This document shows, one piece after another, positions 22,443-30,495 of a stretch of DNA of 31,302 nt. The stretch is from a virus. The notes under the pieces are model-generated. The model saw only the letters and a list, made by a program, of their open reading frames with translations. It had not been told where the DNA came from and did no database searches. The stretch covers positions 1-31,302 of the IMG/VR virus record IMGVR_UViG_3300040771_000180. The stretch is one strand, 5' to 3'. Each line of letters begins with the position of its first letter. The stretch's first letter is position 1. A program made the translations under genes and the position numbers.

Positions 22443-24293
22443 TTGATAAATTTAGAAAACATAAAAAGTCGTCAAGCTCTATCACTATTGGAGAGCTACG
22501 ATGGTATCAACCCATATATAAGAAAACTTAAAAATGAGTTACTTAAAAAGAAAAAATTGGTATTAACAGAGAATCAGACGAAATATATTATGGACAACCA
22601 TCAAAAGGCTCCGATGTATATTAATAGAGTCTTAAATATCACTAAATATTTAGGTGATGAGCTTCAAAAGCAACACGGGTTAAACTTTACACCAGAGAGG
22701 TTGTTGGTTGAATTCATTTTAGCTGAAACTGAAAAAACATTTCATGTTTATGGAAAGTTAACACAAAAACAAGTTGAATCAGCAATGTATTGGTTACCTA
22801 AAACGCAAGTAACTGATGACCCATATTTTGATGATATCAAGGTAGCTGTTGATTTTAATGTGTATAATGATGTTTTAGGTAAAACGGGTAAAAAATTGTA
22901 TACTCACCAAGAGGAAGGTATTAAATTTTTATTAACTAGAAATGGGTGTATCTTAGCTGACGATATGGGTCTGGGTAAAACTACCCAAGCCATTATTGCT
23001 GCTATAGAGTCAAAAGCTAAAAAAATATTAGTTGTTGCACCAGCTTCGGCAAAAATTAACTGGGAGCGTGAGATAAACGTTTTCAGTGATGAAACAGCTA
23101 TTGTTGATGGTAAGGTGTGGAATGAATCAAAATTCACAATTATCAATTTTGACATACTTAAAAACTTTCACGGTATGGGTGAAACAAAGAAACCCAAAGA
23201 AGGTGAAATTGTTGTGCCATTAAATCGAGATTTAGTTAACGCTGGTTTTGATTTAATAATTATTGATGAGGCCCATTACCTTAAAAACCATGAGAGTATT
23301 CGTGGTAAGATAATGGCTGAATTGAGTGTTAAATTTAAAACACCTAAAGTTTGGTTATTGACTGGAACACCCGTAGCTAATAGACCTATGGATTTCTTTA
23401 ATTTATTGAAAATTATTAAGTCTCCTATCGCTGAAAACTGGAAACACTATGCCGTTAGATACTGTGATGGGAAACAGTTCTTTAAAGTGCTTAAAAATGG
23501 TCTTAGGAAACAGATATGGCTTACTGATGGAGCATCTAACTTGGATGAGTTGTCAGCAAAAACTAAAAATATTATTTTAAGGAGACTTAAAGTTGATGTT
23601 TTGGATATGCCAGATAAAGTAATTTCCCCGACATACCATAACCTATCAATAAAAGGTGTTAAGGAATACAATGCGCTATGGGATGATTATATCGAAACTA
23701 AACAAAAAGCTGGTAAAAAAACAGGTAATTTACAAAAAGATTTAGTTGAATTAATACTGTTAAGGCAATTTATCGCTAACCAAGCGATTCCATACACTAT
23801 TGAAATGGTTGAGAATGCTATTGCTATGGGTAGAAAAGTTATTATCTTTACTAGTTTTACTGAAGAATTAGAAACGCTATCAAAACATTTTGGAAAATTG
23901 GGTGTTTGTCATAATGGAGTTATGAGTGCTAAAGCCAAGCAAAAATCAGTTGATGCGTTCCAAGAAAACGCTAAAGTTAAAGTTTTTATTGGGAATATTA
24001 AATCGGCTGGTGTTGCGATTACACTTACAGAAGCAACGGTTGTAATCTTTAATTCATTTGACTGGGTACCAGGAAATAATGAGCAAGCCGAAGATAGAGC
24101 GTTTCGTATAGGTCAGAAAAATGACGTAAATGTTTACTATCAATTATTTTCAAATACTATATCGACTAGAATGTGGTCTATGTTAAAAAATAAAAAAGAT
24201 ATAATCAATATAATCATGGGTGATAAAAAGTTAAGTGATGAAGAAATAACTACTTTAATGGTAGATGAATTAATAAATGGAATAGATGGTTAA
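22443..24293 (+). CDS. SNF2-family DNA helicase/ATPase
   Basis: A 616-aa superfamily 2 ATPase of the SNF2 type. Motif I is DDMGLGKTTQA (D173-A183, Lys179), motif II DEAH (D275-H278), motif III LTGTPVANRP, and motif VI QAEDRAFRIGQ (Q548-Q558) with Arg552 and Arg555. The N-terminal 140 residues are helical and probably accessory, and a long linker separates the two RecA lobes. SNF2 proteins translocate on duplex DNA; in phages a similar enzyme (T4 UvsW, different subfamily) handles replication forks and recombination. The start is a TTG immediately after an in-frame TAA, and no in-frame ATG occurs before residue 50, so TTG is the best start. It overlaps the glutaredoxin gene by 8 nt, showing translational coupling. 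A Bacteroidota-like promoter lies upstream. Confidence 0.88.
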   Translation: MINLENIKSRQALSLLESYDGINPYIRKLKNELLKKKKLVLTENQTKYIMDNHQKAPMYINRVLNITKYLGDELQKQHGLNFTPERLLVEFILAETEKTFHVYGKLTQKQVESAMYWLPKTQVTDDPYFDDIKVAVDFNVYNDVLGKTGKKLYTHQEEGIKFLLTRNGCILADDMGLGKTTQAIIAAIESKAKKILVVAPASAKINWEREINVFSDETAIVDGKVWNESKFTIINFDILKNFHGMGETKKPKEGEIVVPLNRDLVNAGFDLIIIDEAHYLKNHESIRGKIMAELSVKFKTPKVWLLTGTPVANRPMDFFNLLKIIKSPIAENWKHYAVRYCDGKQFFKVLKNGLRKQIWLTDGASNLDELSAKTKNIILRRLKVDVLDMPDKVISPTYHNLSIKGVKEYNALWDDYIETKQKAGKKTGNLQKDLVELILLRQFIANQAIPYTIEMVENAIAMGRKVIIFTSFTEELETLSKHFGKLGVCHNGVMSAKAKQKSVDAFQENAKVKVFIGNIKSAGVAITLTEATVVIFNSFDWVPGNNEQAEDRAFRIGQKNDVNVYYQLFSNTISTRMWSMLKNKKDIINIIMGDKKLSDEEITTLMVDELINGIDG

Positions 24294-24546
24294 AGTTTAT
24301 AGTATACCAAATTGTCCTTACTGCGTTGAATTAAAAGATATATTCATAGCAGAGGGTGTAGAATTTTTAGATGTGGATGTAAATCTACCAGAGAATGAAT
24401 CAGAATATAATCAGTTAACTGAAATAACTAAATCAGATGACGTACCCATCGTTGCGGTTAAGAACCAACTTTTAATACCGAATGTGTCATTTAAGTCAAT
24501 TAGAGAGTGTTATGAGATTACTGCACAAATTCTAAGAGAAGAATAG
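24286..24546 (+). CDS. Glutaredoxin
   Basis: An 86-aa thioredoxin-fold protein with the CPYC active site (C10, C13) after the first strand KVYSIP, a cis-proline motif DDVPIVAV, and a Lys/Gln end of the second half. The length is typical of short glutaredoxins such as T4 NrdC-like proteins, which reduce ribonucleotide reductase and other disulfides in the cytoplasm with NADPH-linked electrons. No partner reductase is visible in this window. It overlaps the end of the helicase gene by 8 nt and is followed 1 nt later by the next ORF, so the three genes are almost certainly on one message. Confidence 0.85.
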   Translation: MVKVYSIPNCPYCVELKDIFIAEGVEFLDVDVNLPENESEYNQLTEITKSDDVPIVAVKNQLLIPNVSFKSIRECYEITAQILREE

Positions 24547-24547
24547 T

Positions 24548-24964
24548 TTGTTAGTTAATAAAAGTGAGCAATTATTATTGTTTAAACATGTAAGACGTGT
24601 ACTGGGTTACCCTATTAGGCAAATAAACATTACTGATGAAATTTTAGAGCAATTATTAATAATTACCATTGAGGATTATATTCGTTATATAAAAGAATGG
24701 AGCGATACCAATAATGTAGATATTAAATTATTAGAACTTCCTTTAGAAATTAATGGAAAAAATTTTATAGTTACTAAACTTTTTGTAGCTGAGGTTAAAA
24801 AAAATTTAAGTTATGTTTTAAGTAGTTTTCCTATGTTAAATATAGCGACAGACGATGGTGGTATAATCGATTGTGAATCTCTCATGGTTGATGCCATTCA
24901 AAGTAAAAAGTTCTTATATGAAAGTTTAGATATAATACTAAAAGGATTTGGGTTACTAAAATAA
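24548..24964 (+). CDS. Miniature paralog of the gp13-like neck protein
   Basis: A 138-aa protein with a TTG start; no ATG is available upstream of the conserved region, and an in-frame stop lies just before. Residues 9-55 align with residues 10-56 of the 381-aa protein encoded next, with 22 of 47 identical by eye (shared GxPIRQI and TDE cores, and ED-Y-x-x-Y-x-x-EW). The end (LFVAEVKKNLSYVLSSFP and ESLMVDAIQSKKFLYESLD) aligns with LFIAEAKKALGRTRGKFG and ETLISEGNEEKKAVLERLD of the larger protein. About 200 residues of the central domain are missing. It is therefore an intact short copy, not a random truncation. It sits directly after the glutaredoxin gene. A role as an assembly regulator or capping variant is only a guess. 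Confidence 0.75.
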   Translation: MLVNKSEQLLLFKHVRRVLGYPIRQINITDEILEQLLIITIEDYIRYIKEWSDTNNVDIKLLELPLEINGKNFIVTKLFVAEVKKNLSYVLSSFPMLNIATDDGGIIDCESLMVDAIQSKKFLYESLDIILKGFGLLK

Positions 24965-24992
24965 TTATTTTAAAATAATTCATTATTTTATT

Positions 24993-25001
24993 ATATTTAT
25001 A
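24993..25001 (+). promoter_or_regulatory. Probable late promoter motif
   Basis: Exact ATATTTATA followed by ATAAAAG on the plus strand, 14 nt upstream of the gp13-like start. The only plus-strand exact copy, it keeps the same orientation relative to its gene as the minus-strand copies. Confidence 0.62.
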
Positions 25002-25015
25002 ATAAAAGAAAAATT

Positions 25016-26161
25016 ATGCCAGTAAGTAACGAAGACCAAGATAAACTTTTCCGTCAGTTTAGACATTCAGTAGGTGCTCCTATTAGACAAATTGAAGTTA
25101 CGGACGAAATGTTGTGTACACTATTAGAAATGTCTATTGAGGATTATGCTCAGTATGTACAAGAATGGCTGGTAGAACACCAATGGCAATCATTATTAGG
25201 TCAAAACGTTGATAGCACTGATATGGCATTTGCCCTTAGTGTTAGAGGTTTTGATTTTACGACACAATACACTTATGCGTATTCAAAACAAGTTGGTTTA
25301 CAAACCAATGGACCTTGGGAACTTAAGAAAGATTATGTTGAGCTTGAAGCTGGTAGACAAGTTTATTCAATACCAGCTGGACGTGAAGTTAATGAAGTGT
25401 TATGGATAACTCCACCAGCTACTAGCCAAGCGTTACTTGCCAATTATGGTGGAATTGATTCTGGTTTTGGTGGTGGTATGGCACAAACTGGTGGTGGAAT
25501 GGGAACTGGTGGTGGTGGTCAAAGAAGTGGGTATTATATCGCACCAGCTTTTGATATCTTACTTACTGCTGCTGATATGAATCTTAAAAATAGAATTGTT
25601 AGAAGTGAATTAGTGTATAAAATTACGGCTGGTCCTAATGGGACCAAATTGTTGCATTTGTTATCTGTTCCTGGTTCTAAACTATCGTTTGGCTCTGCTG
25701 GTTCTGGTGCTGCTGGTAATAGTTCAATAAACATGACTGGTTGTAATGTTTGGTATCATTATTACGATACGACACCAGAAAATTTGGCTGATTGTAAAAG
25801 AGATAACCCAGACATTATAAAATATCCAAATCAAGTGGGTTTGGCGAAATTAGATTTTTCTGATTTTAATGAACCAACCAAAACACTTGTTAGACAATTA
25901 TTTATTGCTGAGGCAAAAAAAGCATTAGGTAGAACACGTGGTAAGTTTGGTGGATTAGTTGGACCACCAGAGGCTGAAAGAACAATGGATTATGAAACGC
26001 TTATATCTGAAGGTAATGAAGAGAAAAAGGCTGTCTTAGAAAGATTGGATGCGAGACTATTGAGATTGAGCTCTACTGCACAATTAGAGCGAAGTGCGAA
26101 TGAGGCTGAAAATTTAAATAAATCTTTAGGTTTTAGACCACTAGGTTTTTACGTATATTAA
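25016..26161 (+). CDS. Neck / head-tail connector protein (gp13-like)
   Basis: A 381-aa protein. The N-terminus, FRHSVGAPIRQIEVTDEMLC, then LLEMSIEDYAQYVQEW matches the family pattern of T4-type gp13 neck proteins ('LG-x-P-x-x-x-x-E-(V/I)-(T/S)-D-x-(Q/M)... A/S-(I/L)-x-(D/E)-Y/F'). The middle holds the strand QVYSIPAGREVNEVLWITP, a Gly-rich loop (GGGMAQTGGGMGTGGGG) and a beta-rich region ending GCNVWYHYYDT. The C-terminal third is helical (VRQLFIAEAKKALGRTRGKF, RLDARLLRLSS), ending in GFYVY. T4 gp13 (309 aa) caps the filled head before the tail joins. It has its own late motif and ends 5 nt before a bidirectional terminator, unlike the helicase unit upstream. Confidence 0.65.
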   Translation: MPVSNEDQDKLFRQFRHSVGAPIRQIEVTDEMLCTLLEMSIEDYAQYVQEWLVEHQWQSLLGQNVDSTDMAFALSVRGFDFTTQYTYAYSKQVGLQTNGPWELKKDYVELEAGRQVYSIPAGREVNEVLWITPPATSQALLANYGGIDSGFGGGMAQTGGGMGTGGGGQRSGYYIAPAFDILLTAADMNLKNRIVRSELVYKITAGPNGTKLLHLLSVPGSKLSFGSAGSGAAGNSSINMTGCNVWYHYYDTTPENLADCKRDNPDIIKYPNQVGLAKLDFSDFNEPTKTLVRQLFIAEAKKALGRTRGKFGGLVGPPEAERTMDYETLISEGNEEKKAVLERLDARLLRLSSTAQLERSANEAENLNKSLGFRPLGFYVY

Positions 26162-26166
26162 ATAAA

Positions 26167-26186
26167 AAAGGGGCCTAAGCCCCTTT
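26167..26186. terminator. Bidirectional terminator between convergent genes
   Basis: AAAGGGGC and GCCCCTTT form a perfect 8-bp GC-rich stem around CTAA, with A and T runs on both sides. It separates the gp13-like gene (plus) from the DNA polymerase gene (minus), whose stops are 30 nt apart. Confidence 0.92.
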
Positions 26187-26191
26187 CTTTA

Positions 26192-29100
26192 TTAAAAACC
26201 CCATTCATCGTCTGATTCCACTTTAGTTGCAACAACTATAATTTTATTAACTATAACTGGTTCTATTTTAATCTTACCAATTTCATTATTTATTATTGGT
26301 TCGACCAAAGTGTTACCATATGGTTCATCATCAGTATATGATTCGTAATTTACTTCATAATCATCGGGCATATCAGCAACCGAATCATCAAACTCATCAT
26401 CTAACTTAAGGTTCTCATCTTCTCTTGAGATAACATTACCCTTAGCATCAAGTACAACACCCGTATCGTCATCATCGGTTTCAACACTACCTTTTTTCTT
26501 AACAACTGTTTCTTTATTCGTTTCAATAATATTACCGTTATTTGTTTTTAAGTTACTAATCAATTCACCTATTGGTCTTTCAACAATAGCAACCTCAACG
26601 TAACTGACTGATATTGTGTCACCAGTCATAATTTTTCGCTCCATGTCGTAATCCAAATATTTCTGATACCTTTTTACATCTGTTTTAAGACCCATCAAAG
26701 TATAATACTCGTCTCGTTCAATCGCTAATTCCTCATATTTAAAAATATCGTTTAATTCGCATAAACTCTCACCCCATCTTCTAGACTTCAAAGAGTTATC
26801 ACTATCTGAAATGTCGGCAATAGCCAATATATCAATTGGTAATATGAACGTATCATACATTATGTTAATCTCATCTAACTCTAGGTGTTTAAATATGTCT
26901 TCTAAAGCCTCTTTTTCTCTTTCGATACCTTCTGCTTTGGCAATGACCATTCTAACCTTATAATCGTCTCTAAGTGCTATCCACTCATCATCATCCATAT
27001 TATTCGGAACCATATCTACTTTGTCCCAAAATTTAATCTCTTTATCTTCCATACGCATAAGGTCCTCATATGAATCTTGGTCACCAGCTTTCATTGGTAT
27101 TCCAGAAATCAACTCACACTCTTGTTTGGTAAAAATTGTTCTCTCTTTAAGTTTTTCAGTAACTTTTTTTGTTGCTTTATCTTTAATTTTAATGATGTCT
27201 AATAGAATTGTTGCACGAACATCTTCATTAAAACAAACCAATAAAGGTTTAACTTTTTTATTAAATGCATCTAAATAACGAGCAACGTTATATTCATCAG
27301 TAAACAACTCATCATTGATTGTGTCGATTCTAGCTTGAACAAATTCATAACTATCATCACCATCCTCTAGAACTCTAGTCAATGCTTTTTTAAGCACATC
27401 TAGTTCTTTGATTTTTTCAAAATCCTTCTCAACTACATTAGGTTCAATTAATTTACAGTTGAGTGTAACCGTTGACACACCCGTTTCCTTATTTTTTGTA
27501 GTTTTTAAATCACCATGAGATTTTACGACACCAGTGTTTATATAATAAATAATATCGCCTAATTTAATATCTAACTCATTTCTAAGAGCCAATTCCATAT
27601 GCGCTTGTTTAGGCATAGGGTTACCAGCTTTATTTTTCTGAGTTGCTTTCTTTCTGTAGTCAGACATTGTAATCTTAACCTTACCTTTAGAAGCTATCTT
27701 AACTAATGGTATTTGATAGTTATAGATTTTATCAACATACTCATAATAATACTGTATAAAAGAATAACCATCGCCATCTAATAACATACGAATAGATTTA
27801 CCTAAGAAATCTTCGATATAAACTGGCATCCTTTTAGACTTAACGGAGTTTCCAACTAATTTAATTTTACCACCGATATCATTAGCGTAATTCTTTCTTG
27901 CAAAGTTGATTGTCGATGAACAAATGTCGTCAATATCTAAACCCATGCGACCTTCCATATAGTGCTCGTTAAATTCAGCTAAAACGGCATCTAACCCAGT
28001 TAACTCTTTGTTTGCATCATCTGTTGTTTTCCAGTGACTCCCAATTGCGGTGTATTTAATATCGTCTATATTATCTGGAAACGAAAAGTTAAAACCATCG
28101 GTATCACCAACCAACGCCCTAAAACCATGTTTTTCAGTAAAATGTCTAACCATTAAACGTAAATACTGTCTACCTCTACAAGTTGTTTCTTCAGCTGAAT
28201 CTGTGTCACCCCAATTAAAGATATATGGCGCACCATATGAACCAAACCATGAGTTAGCTAAAATTTTAAGTGGTAATTGTTTCTTATCATATAAATTAGC
28301 CAATGCTTTATGTTTTGCTATTTCCTCGGTAAGATTAGTTATTTCACTCTCAGATAATGAAGCTTTGTTTTCAGCTAATTGTTTTTCTAATTTTTTATAT
28401 GTTTTTTTCTCTTTACCGTTAAGGAATTTAAATTTATCACGTGTATCAACTACATAGGTTAACATACCTTGCATAACACCACTAATATCTAACAAAGGGA
28501 AAATACCATGTGTTAATTGAATTTTAGGGTATAATGCAGCATAATCTAGTTTAACAACATTCTTAGCGTAACCTACCTCTAATAAACGAGCCAAACCACC
28601 TGTAAATTCACGTTTAGATTGTGTTTCTGGTATAGCTAAACCATTTTCATATGACCAAGCGGCCATAATCAATTTCCACTGACCAGCAGTACCCATTGTT
28701 GAACTTCTTTGGAATGAAGTAGGTAACATTTTACCAATTAAGAAAGATGCTTGATTGAATAAATTATCAATTTGTTCTGTCTCCCATAAATCATCACATA
28801 AGTAACGTTGTACAATATAATCACCTTTTACTACCACGTAGTTAGTTTTTAAAGGTTTTTTATCTGTTATCATATAATAATCACCATTGGTGTCATTAAA
28901 TGCATAAGAATTTACCTTATCGGCCCAAGTTGTGTTAATTTTATCACCAGGAACATAAACCCTATTAGGTTTTGCAATCTCAGAGTATTGTGTAATATAC
29001 TTTAACCCCCAAGCCTTGATTTCTGAGTTTATCGCCATTGCTCTCCGAACAGCATGTGATATGTCAATAATATTATACCCAAACATGTGTGTCTGTTCAT

Positions 29101-29953
29101 ACCTCTCAGTATCACCACCAAATTTAACTGTTGCTGGTTTACGTTTAATTTTAGATATTCTATTTAGGGTGATTGCAACATCAGTAACGTCCATGTTAAG
29201 TCTTTCAGCACGCTGAAAAATATAGGGCCAGTCAAATGATTCTGAATTATAACCAGTTATAATATCGGGCTGTATTGCATCAATCACTTTAAAAAACTTC
29301 TCGATGTTATCTCTTTCAGATTGTCTGTTTTCAAGGCCAGTCTTACCAAGTGTTTCCAAGACTCCTTCAAACCCTCTGTTATCACGAATACCTATTTGGA
29401 AAATAGCGTTAGATGAGGCAAATAAACCCTCGGTTTCTAAGTCAAATTGAAGTCTATGCACATCATCATAATCGTCCATCCCTTTGAATAGTCTTTTACC
29501 CGTTTGGATTAAAAACTGTTCTACTGGACTAAATGTTACGAAAAGTCTTCTGAATTCCTCGTTAAAACAGTCAACACCACCATATTTAAAGAAATTGATT
29601 AAGTTGTTGTAAGAGTGTGTACAAGTAGCTAGGTATTTATAACCATTTGCTAACCGTTCTGGTGAGTCACCATTATCATCACAAGTTCTAAGTTTTGTGA
29701 GTTTTACACCATATTTCTGGCAAGCCTCAATTATTTTGAGTCGTTTACCGCCATAAATTAATTGAGTTACATCTTCCTTAAACCATAAAAAAGGTTTAAA
29801 TTTATGTTCAACCATTTTTTTATCCTCATTCGGGTCGTTAATTACCAAAGTTACGGTAGCTTTATCGTACCCACCTTCTACAGCTACGATATATTTTTGT
29901 GGGTCCGAACCTTCTAAAAAATTCTCAATTTTACTATTTTCTATTTTACTCAT
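26192..29953 (-). CDS. Family B DNA polymerase
   Basis: Replicative polymerase with 3'-5' exonuclease. Numbering from the longer possible start at 29992: Exo I DLETEG (D184, E186), Exo II GYNSESFDWP (N249, D254), Exo III YLCDD (Y397, D401), polymerase motif A DYAALYPKI (D483), motif B KILANSWFG (K576, N580), motif C VGDTDGF (D630, D632). The usual DxxSLYPS and YGDTDS are altered to DYAALYPKI and VGDTDGF. T4 gp43 is 898 aa; this is 1253 aa, with long parts after motif C and an acidic tail (about 1160-1266) ending SDDEWGF, which may bind a clamp or partner. I place the start at the ATG at 29953 because a good host-type promoter overlaps the upstream ATG at 29992 (14 residues longer). The polymerase is transcribed away from the fibre genes to its right. 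Confidence 0.93.
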   Translation of the reverse strand: MSKIENSKIENFLEGSDPQKYIVAVEGGYDKATVTLVINDPNEDKKMVEHKFKPFLWFKEDVTQLIYGGKRLKIIEACQKYGVKLTKLRTCDDNGDSPERLANGYKYLATCTHSYNNLINFFKYGGVDCFNEEFRRLFVTFSPVEQFLIQTGKRLFKGMDDYDDVHRLQFDLETEGLFASSNAIFQIGIRDNRGFEGVLETLGKTGLENRQSERDNIEKFFKVIDAIQPDIITGYNSESFDWPYIFQRAERLNMDVTDVAITLNRISKIKRKPATVKFGGDTERYEQTHMFGYNIIDISHAVRRAMAINSEIKAWGLKYITQYSEIAKPNRVYVPGDKINTTWADKVNSYAFNDTNGDYYMITDKKPLKTNYVVVKGDYIVQRYLCDDLWETEQIDNLFNQASFLIGKMLPTSFQRSSTMGTAGQWKLIMAAWSYENGLAIPETQSKREFTGGLARLLEVGYAKNVVKLDYAALYPKIQLTHGIFPLLDISGVMQGMLTYVVDTRDKFKFLNGKEKKTYKKLEKQLAENKASLSESEITNLTEEIAKHKALANLYDKKQLPLKILANSWFGSYGAPYIFNWGDTDSAEETTCRGRQYLRLMVRHFTEKHGFRALVGDTDGFNFSFPDNIDDIKYTAIGSHWKTTDDANKELTGLDAVLAEFNEHYMEGRMGLDIDDICSSTINFARKNYANDIGGKIKLVGNSVKSKRMPVYIEDFLGKSIRMLLDGDGYSFIQYYYEYVDKIYNYQIPLVKIASKGKVKITMSDYRKKATQKNKAGNPMPKQAHMELALRNELDIKLGDIIYYINTGVVKSHGDLKTTKNKETGVSTVTLNCKLIEPNVVEKDFEKIKELDVLKKALTRVLEDGDDSYEFVQARIDTINDELFTDEYNVARYLDAFNKKVKPLLVCFNEDVRATILLDIIKIKDKATKKVTEKLKERTIFTKQECELISGIPMKAGDQDSYEDLMRMEDKEIKFWDKVDMVPNNMDDDEWIALRDDYKVRMVIAKAEGIEREKEALEDIFKHLELDEINIMYDTFILPIDILAIADISDSDNSLKSRRWGESLCELNDIFKYEELAIERDEYYTLMGLKTDVKRYQKYLDYDMERKIMTGDTISVSYVEVAIVERPIGELISNLKTNNGNIIETNKETVVKKKGSVETDDDDTGVVLDAKGNVISREDENLKLDDEFDDSVADMPDDYEVNYESYTDDEPYGNTLVEPIINNEIGKIKIEPVIVNKIIVVATKVESDDEWGF

Positions 29954-29968
29954 ATTATGTATTTTGTG

Positions 29969-29999
29969 CAAAACTACTACATAAAATCCCATTTAGCAA
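29969..29999 (-). promoter_or_regulatory. Bacteroidota-type promoter of the DNA polymerase gene
   Basis: On the minus strand TTG (29997-29999), a 20-nt spacer, then TAGTTTTG (29969-29976), a full match to the Bacteroidota -33 TTG / -7 TAnnTTTG pattern. The expected transcript start is near 29964, giving a leader of about 10 nt to the ATG at 29953. A variant phage motif (ATATTTATG, 30008-30016) lies just upstream. Confidence 0.6.
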
Positions 30000-30076
30000 C
30001 CCAGACCCATAAATATTTTTTTAAGTTTGTAGAACAAACTTACTTTTTTAAAATTAGATAAACAACATTTTGAAGG

Positions 30077-30451
30077 TTATTTTTTAATACTTCCCTCTAA
30101 TACGTTGATAAATAACTCTTCACGTACTGGTACAATTAATTTACCAGTACCGTTAAGAAAATCTATCTCAAATTGACCAACGTACCTTCCAGCTACAGAT
30201 GTTTCTTTTTGATTGAATTGGTAGACAAGATAATATTCTTCACCAACACAATCACTTGTTGGTAAAACCAATTCAATTCCAGCAGTTTTTTTTGCTATTT
30301 TTTTTACACCAGTGATTACATCTGTCATTGTAAAAAAAATATTAGCATTTTGAATTTCTTGATAGAAGGAATTATAATCATTCCTTCCATCTTGAATAAG
30401 TTCTAACTTTAATTTGTTTAAAGTTGCATTTTTGTTTATAAAAAACTCCAT
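30077..30451 (-). CDS. Baseplate upper protein-like (BppU N-terminal type) small protein
   Basis: A 124-aa beta-rich protein. The core NIFFTMTDVITGVKKIAKKT, then YYLVYQFNQKETSVAGRYVG, QFEIDF, then GKLIVPVREELFINVLEG matches the pattern of BppU-like N-terminal domains of phage baseplate and fibre proteins ('F.M.D..TG..KI', 'YYI.Y.W...DT...G.Y.G.F.I.F', 'G.LI.PI.E.L.I.I'). As a free-standing protein it would act as a small baseplate or fibre-base subunit. It lies 44 nt downstream of the right-edge fibre, with a late motif 17 nt from its start. The family call is by pattern only. Confidence 0.6.
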   Translation of the reverse strand: MEFFINKNATLNKLKLELIQDGRNDYNSFYQEIQNANIFFTMTDVITGVKKIAKKTAGIELVLPTSDCVGEEYYLVYQFNQKETSVAGRYVGQFEIDFLNGTGKLIVPVREELFINVLEGSIKK

Positions 30452-30468
30452 AATTTGTTTTATTTATT

Positions 30469-30477
30469 TATAAATAT
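30469..30477 (-). promoter_or_regulatory. Probable late promoter motif
   Basis: Exact ATATTTATA followed by AATAAA on the minus strand, 17 nt upstream of the 124-aa gene. Confidence 0.58.
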
Positions 30478-30495
30478 ATTAAGTTTATAATTATT

